Below are positions 1-6,890 of a stretch of DNA of 39,882 nt, one piece after another. Made by a program: the position numbers and the translations under genes. Within the stretch, counting starts at the first letter, position 1; every line of letters starts with the position of its first letter. The notes below the pieces were generated by a model. The model saw only the letters and a list, made by a program, of their open reading frames with translations. It was not told where the DNA came from and did no database searches. Source of the DNA: a virus; IMG/VR virus record IMGVR_UViG_3300037189_005209, positions 1-39,882 of that record; one strand, written 5' to 3'.

Positions 1-1
1 T

Positions 2-826
2 ATTACTGCTATTAATAGTTTAACAGGAGCGGCACAAACATTAGCAACAGGAACAAGTGGGACAGACTTTGGAATTAGTTCTACAGGTACAACACATACA
101 TTTAATTTACCCACTGCAAGTGCTACAAATAGAGGAGCATTAAGTTCAACTGATTGGAGTACATTTAATGCAAAAGGTAATGGAACAGTTACATCAGTAG
201 CCGCTTTAACTCTAGGAACAAGTGGTACTGATTTATCTTCTTCAGTTGCTACAGGAACTACAACACCTGTAATTACTTTAAACGTACCTACTGCTTCCGC
301 AACAAATAGAGGTGTTTTAAGCTCAACTGATTGGACCACTTTTAATGGTAAACAAAATGCTTTAAGTTTTACTCCATATAAGTATATAAATACAACACAA
401 GCTTCAGTAACAGGTACAACTTCTGAAACTATTGTAGCCACCGCGACTATTACAGGAAATACCTTTAATGCTAACGATGTAATGAAAATGTTTTTTTATG
501 TAACAAGAGCAGTTATAAGCACTACTGCAATTATGAAAATAAAAATAAATACTTCTAATACGTTATCAGGTGCATTACAATTAGCACAATATTCTATATC
601 TTCAACTAATATTTCTGCTTTAATGCAGAGAACATTTACAATTTCAGGTGGTAATATATATGGGTATCCAAATACAACAAGTGTTACATCTGATACTGCA
701 GTTTCAGTTTCAGGACCTACTGTTACGACATATAATCCTGCAAATACTATTTATGTATTTTTTACAATTACAAACGGAACTACAGTAGATAATAGTACAT
801 TTTTAATGGCTAATATAACAAACTAA
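2..826 (+). CDS. Tail fibre protein, C-terminal part (5' end outside window)
   Basis: The reading frame is open from base 2 with no stop until the TAA at 824-826, so the gene begins upstream of the window; the ATG at 482 is internal. The visible product is Thr/Ser/Ala/Gly-rich and low in charge, typical of a fibrous beta-structured adhesin. It holds two copies of a repeat with the core NRGxLSSTDWxTFNxK, 59 codons apart. Repeats of this kind recur in tail fibres of Bacteroidetes phages. The last ~115 residues are a non-repetitive, probably beta-rich tip. It lies beside small fibre-like genes and the lysis cassette, as expected for a late host-recognition gene. The receptor is unknown. Confidence 0.75.
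   Translation: MTAINSLTGAAQTLATGTSGTDFGISSTGTTHTFNLPTASATNRGALSSTDWSTFNAKGNGTVTSVAALTLGTSGTDLSSSVATGTTTPVITLNVPTASATNRGVLSSTDWTTFNGKQNALSFTPYKYINTTQASVTGTTSETIVATATITGNTFNANDVMKMFFYVTRAVISTTAIMKIKINTSNTLSGALQLAQYSISSTNISALMQRTFTISGGNIYGYPNTTSVTSDTAVSVSGPTVTTYNPANTIYVFFTITNGTTVDNSTFLMANITN
107..352 (+). repeat. Two diverged in-frame tail-fibre repeats
   Basis: Units at 107-175 and 284-352 encode near-identical peptides (core ATNRGxLSSTDWxTFN) with a 177-base period. The DNA has drifted mostly at third codon positions, which suggests the protein repeat is under selection. More copies may lie upstream of the window. Confidence 0.8.
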
Positions 827-987
827 TGAAATCAATAATAGACAAAAATACAGGTAAGTTAATTTGCGCAACTGCAATAGAGATTGATATTTTAGAAAAT
901 GAAATGTTAATCGATGAACTATTAACTGAAGAAATGGAAAATCCTTATTTTGATTTTGAAACAAAAACATTTTATAACAAACAATAA
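826..987 (+). CDS. Small acidic phage protein, 53 aa
   Basis: The ATG at 826 overlaps the stop of the tail-fibre gene (TAATG), a common translational-coupling arrangement in this window. The product starts MKSIIDKNTGKLIC, is rich in Glu and Asp, and ends FDFETKTFYNKQ. It has no signal peptide or membrane segment. Tiny genes directly behind fibre genes can encode fibre-assembly or accessory factors, but no family was recognised here. The call rests on the tight spacing, full-length frame and one-base overlap. Confidence 0.55.
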   Translation: MKSIIDKNTGKLICATAIEIDILENEMLIDELLTEEMENPYFDFETKTFYNKQ

Positions 988-1000
988 ACAAAAATAAATT

Positions 1001-1426
1001 ATGGCAATAATATATAGCTATCCAAAAGCTACAATACAATTAGTAGATTATTTAATAGGAACAAAAAAAGGTGAATCTGGAAATCCAACAAAATCATTTT
1101 TAATTTCCGATTTAGTGGATTTAATAAATAATTCAGCAGGCAATGTACCTTATGTAGGGGCTACTGAGAATGTAAATTTAGGTAGTAATGATATATATAC
1201 AACTGGAGGAGCAAGACTATATGACGATGGCACCGTACAGGGAAGCACCTTCCAATTTACAGGTAATGGGTCCTATATAACAAGCGCGGCTACGACTAAT
1301 AGAGTATGGACATTACCTAACGCAACTGGAGTCCTTGCTTTACAAACAGCAGCAAACGGATCTTTTACTTCTGCAAATGGTAAGACAATAACAGTTGTAA
1401 ATGGAATAATAACTTCTATAGTATAA
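1001..1426 (+). CDS. Small tail-fibre-like / appendage protein
   Basis: 141 residues. The N-terminus (MAIIYSYPKATIQLVDYLIGT, then KKGESGNPTKSFLISDLVDL) matches the attachment motif 'IYSYP..D.LIGT...TKSF...L' that I recall from the start of many fibre or appendage proteins in Bacteroidetes phages. The remainder is Gly/Thr/Asn-rich with VWTLPNATGVLAL, a pattern of short beta repeats. It probably joins or extends a tail fibre. It follows the fibre genes by 13 bases and precedes the lysis cassette. Assignment is by composition and the N-terminal motif only. Confidence 0.55.
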   Translation: MAIIYSYPKATIQLVDYLIGTKKGESGNPTKSFLISDLVDLINNSAGNVPYVGATENVNLGSNDIYTTGGARLYDDGTVQGSTFQFTGNGSYITSAATTNRVWTLPNATGVLALQTAANGSFTSANGKTITVVNGIITSIV

Positions 1427-1429
1427 ATT

Positions 1430-1612
1430 ATGAGTAAAGAGCAATTAGATATATTATTAAACAAATGGATAAGTAGAAAACTGTTAGTATTCGTAGTTGC
1501 ATGCGGAGGACTATTCTCTGGGTATTTAACTTCATCTGACTGGGTGATAATTGCTACGGCTTATGTAGGAATTCAAGGATTTACAGATATTGTTAATAAA
1601 TTAAAAAGATAA
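1430..1612 (+). CDS. Small membrane protein, candidate holin
   Basis: 60 residues. Two hydrophobic stretches (about residues 18-33 and 37-51) are separated by a short SSDW turn. The N-terminus is charged and the C-terminus basic (NKLKR). A very small two-helix membrane protein directly upstream of a candidate endolysin and a spanin-like gene is what one expects of a class II-like holin, which would permeabilise the inner membrane and time lysis. The stop overlaps the start of the next gene by one base. Position and topology are the only evidence; no family match is claimed. Confidence 0.5.
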   Translation: MSKEQLDILLNKWISRKLLVFVVACGGLFSGYLTSSDWVIIATAYVGIQGFTDIVNKLKR

Positions 1613-1809
1613 TGGATCAGCCTAGTTTACGCGTATATTTATTAAACACTTTAACACTCGCAATGAGTTTTACAGATTTGGAAGCAAAATTAAAAATTAT
1701 GTTATTGTTAATATCAATAATATATACCTCAATGAAAATATGGGATTGGGTACAAATAAAAATAAATAAAAAAAATGAAAATAACAGTAAAAAGAATACA
1801 CAAGACTGA
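1612..1809 (+). CDS. Small membrane protein, possible second holin/antiholin
   Basis: 65 residues. One clear hydrophobic helix spans about residues 28-46 (KIMLLLISIIYTSMKIWDW), with a weakly hydrophobic N-terminus and a very basic Lys/Asn-rich tail. It starts on the last base of the previous gene and its 3' end overlaps the next gene by 35 bases. Paired small membrane genes in a lysis cassette often act as holin and antiholin, but the sequence does not show which is which. Confidence 0.45.
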   Translation: MDQPSLRVYLLNTLTLAMSFTDLEAKLKIMLLLISIIYTSMKIWDWVQIKINKKNENNSKKNTQD

Positions 1810-2158
1810 TATTTCAACTACAGGAGAATTATATATAGATGGAGTATTTGAGTGTTACACATTAGAAGACGTAGAAAGAGAAGTAAAAATAAAATGTGAG
1901 ACAGCGATACCAAAAGGAACCTATAAGGTTATAATAAACCAGTCTAATAGATTTAAAAAATTAATGCCTTTATTATTAAATGTACCAAATTTTGAAGGAG
2001 TGCGTATCCATAGCGGAAACACTAATCACGATACGGAGGGGTGTATACTGGTTGGTCAAACAAGAAGTAAAAATTTTATTGGGCAATCTAGGAAAGCATT
2101 TGATAAATTATTTAAAAAAATGCAAGAGGCAAAAAATATAATTATAATAATTGAATAA
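1775..2158 (+). CDS. DUF5675-like protein, candidate endolysin
   Basis: 127 residues. It has the features I associate with the DUF5675 phage family: an N-terminal beta region (GELYIDGVFECYTLEDVERE), then AIPKGTYKV, then a conserved block at residues 77-91 with HSGN, DTEGCILVG (His79, Cys90). The His...(S/T)xGC pattern resembles the active site of L,D-transpeptidase-like (YkuD) proteins, suggesting a peptidoglycan-acting fold; that is inference. It lies between the holin-like genes and the spanin-like gene, so a role in wall degradation at lysis is the best guess. No other lysozyme, amidase or peptidase candidate is in this cassette. Confidence 0.65.
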   Translation: MKITVKRIHKTDISTTGELYIDGVFECYTLEDVEREVKIKCETAIPKGTYKVIINQSNRFKKLMPLLLNVPNFEGVRIHSGNTNHDTEGCILVGQTRSKNFIGQSRKAFDKLFKKMQEAKNIIIIIE

Positions 2159-2160
2159 CA

Positions 2161-2649
2161 ATGAAAAATCTTACACTATTATTATTAGTGGTTTTAACTT
2201 CATGCGCCTCTCGCAAGGTTGATGTAAGTAAAATCGAAATAAAGAAAGACAGTATTGTAGAAGTAAAAGCTAAAGTAAAAACTTTAGAGACAAAAAATGT
2301 AGTTGATTCAACAAATATAATCACCGAAGTAAATACAAATGAAGTTTGTATTGAACCTTTAGATTCTACTAAAGAAATGGTTGTAGACGGGAGGATATAT
2401 AAAAACGTGTCTTTAAAGATAAAAAAAAATAAAGTTAATACTACGTATAGAAATAACAAAACAGAGTCTAATATTAAGCATAAGGATTCCGTAGGAGTGT
2501 CTAAAACGTCTTTAAAAGAAAGTGCAATTAATAAAACAAAAAAAATAGATAAAAAAGCAAATTACTGGTGGATAATTTGCTGGTTAATACTAATACTAAT
2601 TATATATTTATTATGGCGAAACAGACGACGAATACTCAACGCGCTGTAA
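2161..2649 (+). CDS. Lipoprotein with C-terminal membrane anchor: candidate u-spanin
   Basis: 162 residues. The N-terminus is a lipoprotein signal peptide with lipobox LTSC (Cys15 predicted to be lipidated). The middle (~residues 20-130) is hydrophilic and Lys/Val/Thr-rich. A strong transmembrane segment at about 136-152 (WWIICWLILILIIYLLW) is followed by a basic RNRRR tail. An outer-membrane lipid anchor plus an inner-membrane C-terminal helix on one chain is the architecture of unimolecular spanins such as phage T1 gp11. These fuse inner and outer membranes in the last step of lysis of Gram-negative hosts. The gene sits two bases after the candidate endolysin. It implies a diderm host. Confidence 0.7.
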   Translation: MKNLTLLLLVVLTSCASRKVDVSKIEIKKDSIVEVKAKVKTLETKNVVDSTNIITEVNTNEVCIEPLDSTKEMVVDGRIYKNVSLKIKKNKVNTTYRNNKTESNIKHKDSVGVSKTSLKESAINKTKKIDKKANYWWIICWLILILIIYLLWRNRRRILNAL

Positions 2650-2747
2650 AAAGCATATCAAGGCCTGGAGTTCATGCAAAAAGCAAGACATCAAATTTAA
2701 AGTCTTCTAAGTTATATAAAAAAAGTTATAGAGGGCAAGGAAAGTAA
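2613..2747 (+). CDS. Small basic protein, 44 aa
   Basis: The ATG at 2613 lies inside the 3' end of the spanin-like gene (37-base overlap, other frame) and the frame ends with TAA at 2745-2747. The product is very basic, with RPGVHAKSKTSNLKSSK and a YRGQGK end. I recall short proteins with the same RPGVHAK...SK.YK..Y.GQGK pattern in other Bacteroidetes phages, which supports it being real. The charge suggests nucleic-acid or capsid-interior binding, but no function is established. Confidence 0.6.
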   Translation: MAKQTTNTQRAVKSISRPGVHAKSKTSNLKSSKLYKKSYRGQGK

Positions 2748-2805
2748 AAACCGTCAATAATAAGTAATATATACAATATAATTAAGTTTAATTAAATCAA
2801 ATAAA

Positions 2806-4350
2806 ATGTCAGATGCAATCGTTAAAAATCTAAACTTCGGAAAAGAAGCTAGTGAAAAAGTATTTGCAGGAATAGAAAAGTTAACAAAAGCTGTTAGTTC
2901 TACTCTTGGTGCAAGTGGTAAATGTGTTCTTCTAGAGGACTCTATGGGTAAGCCTGTTATTACTAAAGATGGTGTATCCGTAGCGGATTCAATTATTTTG
3001 TTAGACCCTGTTGAAAATATGGGTGCAACATTATTAAAAGAAGCGGCTAGAAAAACAGTTAGGGAAGCCGGAGACGGTACAACCACTGCAACAGTATTAT
3101 CTCATGCAATTTTAAGCGAAGCATATAAATCGCCTGAAATTAATACTAGAAAAATGAAAGAAGGTATTGAAACAATGTGTAATAAAGTTGTTGAATACCT
3201 TGAAAAAAATAAAATTGAAGTTAAAGGAGATATGATTGATCAAGTAGCAACCATATCTACAAATAACGACAAAGAATTAGGTAAACTTGTTGGAGATGCA
3301 TTTAGATCTGTAGGTAATACAGGAATTGTAATGATGGAAACATCAACTGATGCAGAATGTAGTTTACAAGTAGTTGAGGGTGTTCAATGTTCTATGGGTT
3401 TAACCACTCCGCATTTTGTTACAAATCAAAAAAGCAAAACAGCAGAACTTGATAGTCCTTTAGTATTGTTAGTGGAATCTGAAATAGAGAGTATACGACA
3501 AATACAGACTATATTAGAATATGTTATAAAAAATAATAAGTCCTTACTTGTTATTGCTGATATGGATCAAACAGTCTTATCTGCATTAGCAATGAATAAA
3601 GTAAAGGGCAATATAAAAATAAATGTTATTAATGCACCAGTTTATGGAGTTAATAGAAAAGAGATCTTTGATGATTTAGCTTTATTAACAGGAGCAACAT
3701 TAATAAACGAAGATTTAGGCGATGACTTAGATTTGATTCAGCCAGAACATTTAGGGCATTGCGTTAAAAGTATAACAAACCAAGAGGAGACAATTCTACA
3801 TGTAGGAGAATCCTCAGAAGAGGTTAAAGGAGTTATTGAGGAAGTAAAAAATACTTTACTACAAAATAATCCTCAACCAATGGTTGTTAAACTAGAAAAA
3901 CGATTAGCCAGACTTACTGCTAAAATTGCAATTGTAAGAGTTGGAGCTAATTCAGAAATAGAATTAAAAGAAAAAGCAGATAGAATAGAAGATGCAATTT
4001 GTGCTACAAAAGCAGCAATCAAAGAGGGCATTGTATCAGGAGGAGGAATTGCTTTATTAAATGCTTCTTATAATATAGACGCATTTGGAGATGGTCAATC
4101 TGTCTTATTAGACGCAATACGAGCTCCTTTTAATACTATTCTTAGAAATGCGGGTATAGAAGAAGTGCCATTAGATGTAGTCTCAAAAGTAGGTTACGGA
4201 TTAAATGTAGTGACAGGAGAAACAGTTAATATGATTGATGCTGGTATTATTGATCCATTATTGGTTACAAAAAGTGCATTAAAAAATGCAGTATCTGTTG
4301 CAACAACAATATTATCAACTGATTGTGTAATTAATAATTTAAGAGCATAA
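2806..4350 (+). CDS. groEL: Phage-encoded GroEL chaperonin (Hsp60), divergent
   Basis: 514 residues, full-length GroEL organisation. The equatorial start has ITKDGVSVAD and the ATP-binding motif GDGTTTATVL (Asp90, equivalent to E. coli Asp87). The apical domain starts near VVEGVQCSMGL and includes INAPVYGVNRKE where E. coli has KAPGFGDRRK. The return to the equatorial domain has LKEKADRIEDA (Asp396, equivalent to catalytic Asp398) and GIVSGGGIALL. ATPase residues are therefore kept, while several apical substrate/GroES-contact positions differ from bacterial consensus. The C-terminal GGM repeat tail is missing; the protein ends CVINNLRA. It probably folds phage virion proteins in place of, or alongside, host GroEL. 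The stop overlaps the groES start. Host GroEL is normally ~545 aa. Confidence 0.95.
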   Translation: MSDAIVKNLNFGKEASEKVFAGIEKLTKAVSSTLGASGKCVLLEDSMGKPVITKDGVSVADSIILLDPVENMGATLLKEAARKTVREAGDGTTTATVLSHAILSEAYKSPEINTRKMKEGIETMCNKVVEYLEKNKIEVKGDMIDQVATISTNNDKELGKLVGDAFRSVGNTGIVMMETSTDAECSLQVVEGVQCSMGLTTPHFVTNQKSKTAELDSPLVLLVESEIESIRQIQTILEYVIKNNKSLLVIADMDQTVLSALAMNKVKGNIKINVINAPVYGVNRKEIFDDLALLTGATLINEDLGDDLDLIQPEHLGHCVKSITNQEETILHVGESSEEVKGVIEEVKNTLLQNNPQPMVVKLEKRLARLTAKIAIVRVGANSEIELKEKADRIEDAICATKAAIKEGIVSGGGIALLNASYNIDAFGDGQSVLLDAIRAPFNTILRNAGIEEVPLDVVSKVGYGLNVVTGETVNMIDAGIIDPLLVTKSALKNAVSVATTILSTDCVINNLRA

Positions 4351-4610
4351 TGAGAGCAATTGGTAAATGTTTAATAATAGAGAAAATAAAGGAAGGCACC
4401 ACTAAAACAAAAGGCGGTTTAATGCTAGCCGAAAGCCAACGTGAGGACATTAGATATATTAGAGCTAAAGTTCTTAAAATTGGGGATGAAGTTGTTGGCG
4501 TTAAAGAGGGTGATGAAATTTTTTATGATCGCCATGCCGGACACAAAATAGAGGTGGATAAAGATACATTTCATGTAATCAGATTAGGTGACGTTGTAGT
4601 AGTATTGTAA
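4350..4610 (+). CDS. groES: Phage-encoded GroES co-chaperonin
   Basis: 86 residues, slightly shorter than bacterial GroES (~97). The cpn10 features are in order: a GKCLIIEKI strand, a mobile loop with Gly-Gly-hydrophobic tip (TKGGLMLAES, equivalent to GGIVL), a VLKIGDE strand, the GDEIFYDR strand, and the ending VIRLGDVVVVL like bacterial 'ESDILAIVE'. It caps the GroEL ring and regulates release of substrate. It is translated from an ATG overlapping the groEL stop, so the two are a coupled pair. Having both subunits suggests a self-sufficient phage chaperonin. It is distinct from the tandem GroES-like gene at 9775. Confidence 0.9.
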   Translation: MRAIGKCLIIEKIKEGTTKTKGGLMLAESQREDIRYIRAKVLKIGDEVVGVKEGDEIFYDRHAGHKIEVDKDTFHVIRLGDVVVVL

Positions 4611-5071
4611 TGAGATTAGAGCCTAAAGACATAAAAGATATTGGGTTATTAAAACATTATAGAATAATTAGGCGATGGGCTTGCAGAAATAATAATTTAA
4701 CAGATGCAGATCTAGAATTATTAATTTACTTTGATTGCATGGATTTTTTTACCAAACAGGATTATAAGATAGGTACATACGCATATAGTTGGGACAATAA
4801 GCGCTGGAACAATTTATTAAAAGAAGGGTGGATAGTAGTATGGCGAAATAGAAACCGTACAACCCAAAAGTATAATATATATAAAGTTTCATTTAAGTGC
4901 AAACAACTAATAAATAAAATGTACCGTATAATGCTGGGGAAAGATGATTTACCAACAAGTGAATCTAGAAATGTTATTATGAGAGGTAAAACTTATATGG
5001 ATAATGTAATGATTACCGCTATAGAAAATGTAAACAAAGATAAAACAAGAAATAGATATGATGAATTTTAA
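4610..5071 (+). CDS. Winged-helix (MarR-like) protein
   Basis: 153 residues. The first ~110 residues have a MarR-type pattern: a helix with YRIIRRWACRNNNLT, 'DADLELLIYFDCMDFF', a putative recognition-helix region with WDNKRWNNLLKEGW, a beta-wing (IVVWRNRNRTTQKYNIYKVSF), and a helix KQLINKMYRIMLG resembling the 'LT.KG..L' helix after the wing. The C-terminal ~45 residues are polar and unassigned. It may bind DNA as a transcription or packaging regulator, or be a virion component that kept the fold. It is coupled to groES by a one-base overlap, so it belongs to the chaperonin operon. The fold call is by eye. Confidence 0.5.
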   Translation: MRLEPKDIKDIGLLKHYRIIRRWACRNNNLTDADLELLIYFDCMDFFTKQDYKIGTYAYSWDNKRWNNLLKEGWIVVWRNRNRTTQKYNIYKVSFKCKQLINKMYRIMLGKDDLPTSESRNVIMRGKTYMDNVMITAIENVNKDKTRNRYDEF

Positions 5072-5456
5072 TTCAATACCTACGCAAGGCGCTGCAAATC
5101 AAGTACAGCAGCCAAATATGCAACAACAAATGCAACAATCAATGGCTGATACAGGCATTATTGGGCAAATAACACCAAGACCTCAAACACCTATTAGCCC
5201 TCAAGCAATGTCTAACCAAGGTACTGTTGCGGCAATGTTTGGTCAGGCTATGCCGGGTACATTTAATAGAAATGTTGGAGGCAGTCCTTTTATGCAAATG
5301 ACAAGCCAAGGTTATGTTCCGCCAGCAGATCCAACAAATGATACTGCAGGTCCAGATGTTAATGCATTAGTTACAGGTAATACAGGGCAACCAATTATGC
5401 CGCCAACAGGAGTACAACAATCAATTACACCATATTACGATCTTTCAAATCAATAA
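5058..5456 (+). CDS. Gln/Pro-rich low-complexity phage protein
   Basis: 132 residues, dominated by Gln, Pro, Met, Gly and Asn with NMQQQMQQSM near the N-terminus. The two adjacent ATGs (5058 and 5061) both overlap the end of the previous gene. The composition predicts an intrinsically disordered protein. It begins the run of small orphan genes that leads to the terminase, so a virion-associated or assembly role is plausible. No homologous family was recognised. Confidence 0.6.
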   Translation: MMNFNSIPTQGAANQVQQPNMQQQMQQSMADTGIIGQITPRPQTPISPQAMSNQGTVAAMFGQAMPGTFNRNVGGSPFMQMTSQGYVPPADPTNDTAGPDVNALVTGNTGQPIMPPTGVQQSITPYYDLSNQ

Positions 5457-5458
5457 TT

Positions 5459-5677
5459 ATGAATATAAATGCAAAACTACATCCGATAACGGAATTTGAC
5501 AAAGAAGCTAGCCGCCAGGGCGTGGGAGCAAATGCTTTATGGAACGGGCCATTAGATACCACTGCTTACCCAAAAGGTAAAGGAAGTAGTTCCGGTATAA
5601 AAGGTATTATCTTGAATAATGATAAACCTGAATACAATCCAATGCCAATTACTCAAAAAGCAAAAGGTAGATTTTAA
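5459..5677 (+). CDS. Small hypothetical phage protein, 72 aa
   Basis: 72 residues, polar and without membrane segments. It contains HPITEFDKEASRQGVGANALWNG and ends in a basic QKAKGRF. The gene starts two bases after the previous stop. Position in the late operon suggests a minor virion or assembly protein. No family recognised. Confidence 0.55.
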   Translation: MNINAKLHPITEFDKEASRQGVGANALWNGPLDTTAYPKGKGSSSGIKGIILNNDKPEYNPMPITQKAKGRF

Positions 5678-5681
5678 TATT

Positions 5682-6146
5682 ATGTCAATAGGGCTAATTA
5701 AAAAAAATACATCTTCTCCATTTCATTTGCAAAGGAGTATAGTGCCTCAATCAGAGGATAGTGCTTACCAGCGTGGTGGATTTAATCCAGATGCTGTTTA
5801 CAATAATGATGCTGCCAATGAAGCTGTGGAATCATTTAGTAAAACTATGGGTGAAGCTATTTCCAATATGGATTTTAAAAGAAAGAAAAAAGAGGATGCA
5901 AAAACTCCTGTTGAAACAAAAAAATCCCCTAAAAACCAAGGAGAAAAAGTATTTGATATAGAAAAACAAACTATGTCAAATTATTCGGATTATTCAGAAC
6001 AAGCAATGGCTCCTGAAAAACTTAGAAAGCAACAAACCAAAGAAAGAAAAGCTCAAGAAAAAACAAAAGGGTTTGAAGCTGCAAGAGAAACATATGAAAA
6101 AAATCAAAAGAAAATAGGTGATTCAGTGCCTAACTTTTATTTTTAA
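5682..6146 (+). CDS. Charged, probably disordered phage protein
   Basis: 154 residues from the ATG at 5682. This start is preferred over the in-frame ATG at 5619, which would overlap the preceding gene by 59 bases; 5682 follows that gene's stop by four bases and has an A/T-rich leader. The product is Lys/Glu/Gln-rich with KRKKKEDAK and a predicted coiled-coil-like stretch near LRKQQTKERKAQEKTKGFEA. The sequence YQRGGFNPDAVYNNDAANEAVESF could be a short conserved segment. No domain recognised; possibly a scaffold-like or internal head protein. Confidence 0.6.
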   Translation: MSIGLIKKNTSSPFHLQRSIVPQSEDSAYQRGGFNPDAVYNNDAANEAVESFSKTMGEAISNMDFKRKKKEDAKTPVETKKSPKNQGEKVFDIEKQTMSNYSDYSEQAMAPEKLRKQQTKERKAQEKTKGFEAARETYEKNQKKIGDSVPNFYF

Positions 6147-6200
6147 TAAATATAAATAATAAACAACAAAAATAACTAAAACTAAAACAACTAAAACAAA

Positions 6201-6482
6201 ATGGTAAAATTTATCTACATTCCAAACACATTAAGCGCTGCGGCTCCATTCCTTTTCAATGTGGCAAACATCTTAGGTGTAATTTATGCATCAGCTACTA
6301 CTTTTATAATCTATGCTGACGGTAAAACTTACACTTTTACAGTAACCAGTGGTACTGCTGCTCTTACTGCTCAATTGGTTAATAATATTAACAAAGCAAT
6401 TTTAAATCCTGCTGGACCTACTGCCGTTACTGTAGAAATTCCTGCTGGACTTTCTTTAGCTGCTGCTCCAACTGTAGCATAA
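6201..6482 (+). CDS. Small abundant virion protein candidate (capsid decoration/auxiliary)
   Basis: 93 residues, Ala/Thr/Val-rich, beta-type sequence (TTFIIYADGKTYTFTVTSG) with almost no charged residues. Codon choice is unlike the neighbours but like the major capsid gene: GCT and ACT dominate for Ala and Thr. It has its own 54-base A-rich leader with three AACTAAAAC-like repeats and is followed at once by a strong hairpin terminator. This combination suggests a very highly expressed structural protein, such as a capsid cement or decoration protein. The functional call is inference from expression signals, not homology. Confidence 0.5.
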   Translation: MVKFIYIPNTLSAAAPFLFNVANILGVIYASATTFIIYADGKTYTFTVTSGTAALTAQLVNNINKAILNPAGPTAVTVEIPAGLSLAAAPTVA

Positions 6483-6490
6483 TTATTAAT

Positions 6491-6528
6491 TTAGATTCCC
6501 TATAGATTTTCATTTATAGGGAATTTAA
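6491..6528 (+). terminator. Hairpin terminator after the 93-aa gene
   Basis: TTAGATTCCCTATA (6491-6504) pairs with TATAGGGAATTTAA (6515-6528), a 14-base-pair stem with one G-T wobble and a 10-base loop, nine bases after the stop codon. There is no long T-run after it, so it may be a partial terminator or an RNA-stabilising hairpin. Confidence 0.6.
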
Positions 6529-6541
6529 TAATACCTTAAAT

Positions 6542-6889
6542 ATGGCAACTAAAAAAATTGTAGAGAAAAAAACAGGTGAAAAATATGCTTCTAAAAAAGC
6601 TATGATGAAACACGAAAAAAGTGAGTCTAAAGCTGAAATGAGAAGAGAGTATGGCAAACCTAAAGGACCAATGCAAACTAGAGATCCTAAAACTATGGTA
6701 AAAACAAAAGCAACCGTAGACAAAGCACAATCTCCAGTTATGATGAAAAAAGTATCTAAGAAAACAGCTTACGATATTAAACAAGCAAGTAATCAAAAAT
6801 TAACGGCAGGAGCTAGAAAACATTATGCTGAAAATGCTCAAGCAGCAATGAAGAATAAAAAATCCCCAGCTAAAATGAAAAATTGCTAA
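6542..6889 (+). CDS. Lys/Met/Ala-rich basic protein
   Basis: 115 residues, extremely basic (many KK and KxxxK), with Ala and Met and no hydrophobic core; the protein ends KSPAKMKNC. The first part (KKIVEKKTGEKYASKKAMMKHEKSES) and the last resemble histone-tail-like or DNA-compacting composition. It starts 13 bases after the hairpin that ends the preceding unit. It could package or neutralise DNA inside the head, or be a minor virion protein. No family recognised; the function is a guess from charge. Confidence 0.6.
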   Translation: MATKKIVEKKTGEKYASKKAMMKHEKSESKAEMRREYGKPKGPMQTRDPKTMVKTKATVDKAQSPVMMKKVSKKTAYDIKQASNQKLTAGARKHYAENAQAAMKNKKSPAKMKNC

Positions 6890-6890
6890 T

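Noticed and set aside
2142-2459. Minus-strand hydrophobic frame (105 codons) that could be read as a membrane protein.
   Set aside because: It is the reverse complement of the Lys/Val/Thr-rich part of the spanin-like gene; AT-rich Lys codons read as Phe on the other strand, producing false hydrophobicity.
5619-5681. Earlier in-frame ATG that would extend the 154-aa gene by 21 residues.
   Set aside because: It overlaps the previous gene by 59 bases and the extra residues look like out-of-frame translation; the ATG at 5682 fits the compact spacing.
6160-6200. Short AACTAAAAC-like repeats before the 93-aa gene, considered as a CRISPR or iteron array.
   Set aside because: Units are 8-11 bases with no spacers, only about three copies, and merge into the A-rich leader common to starts in this genome.
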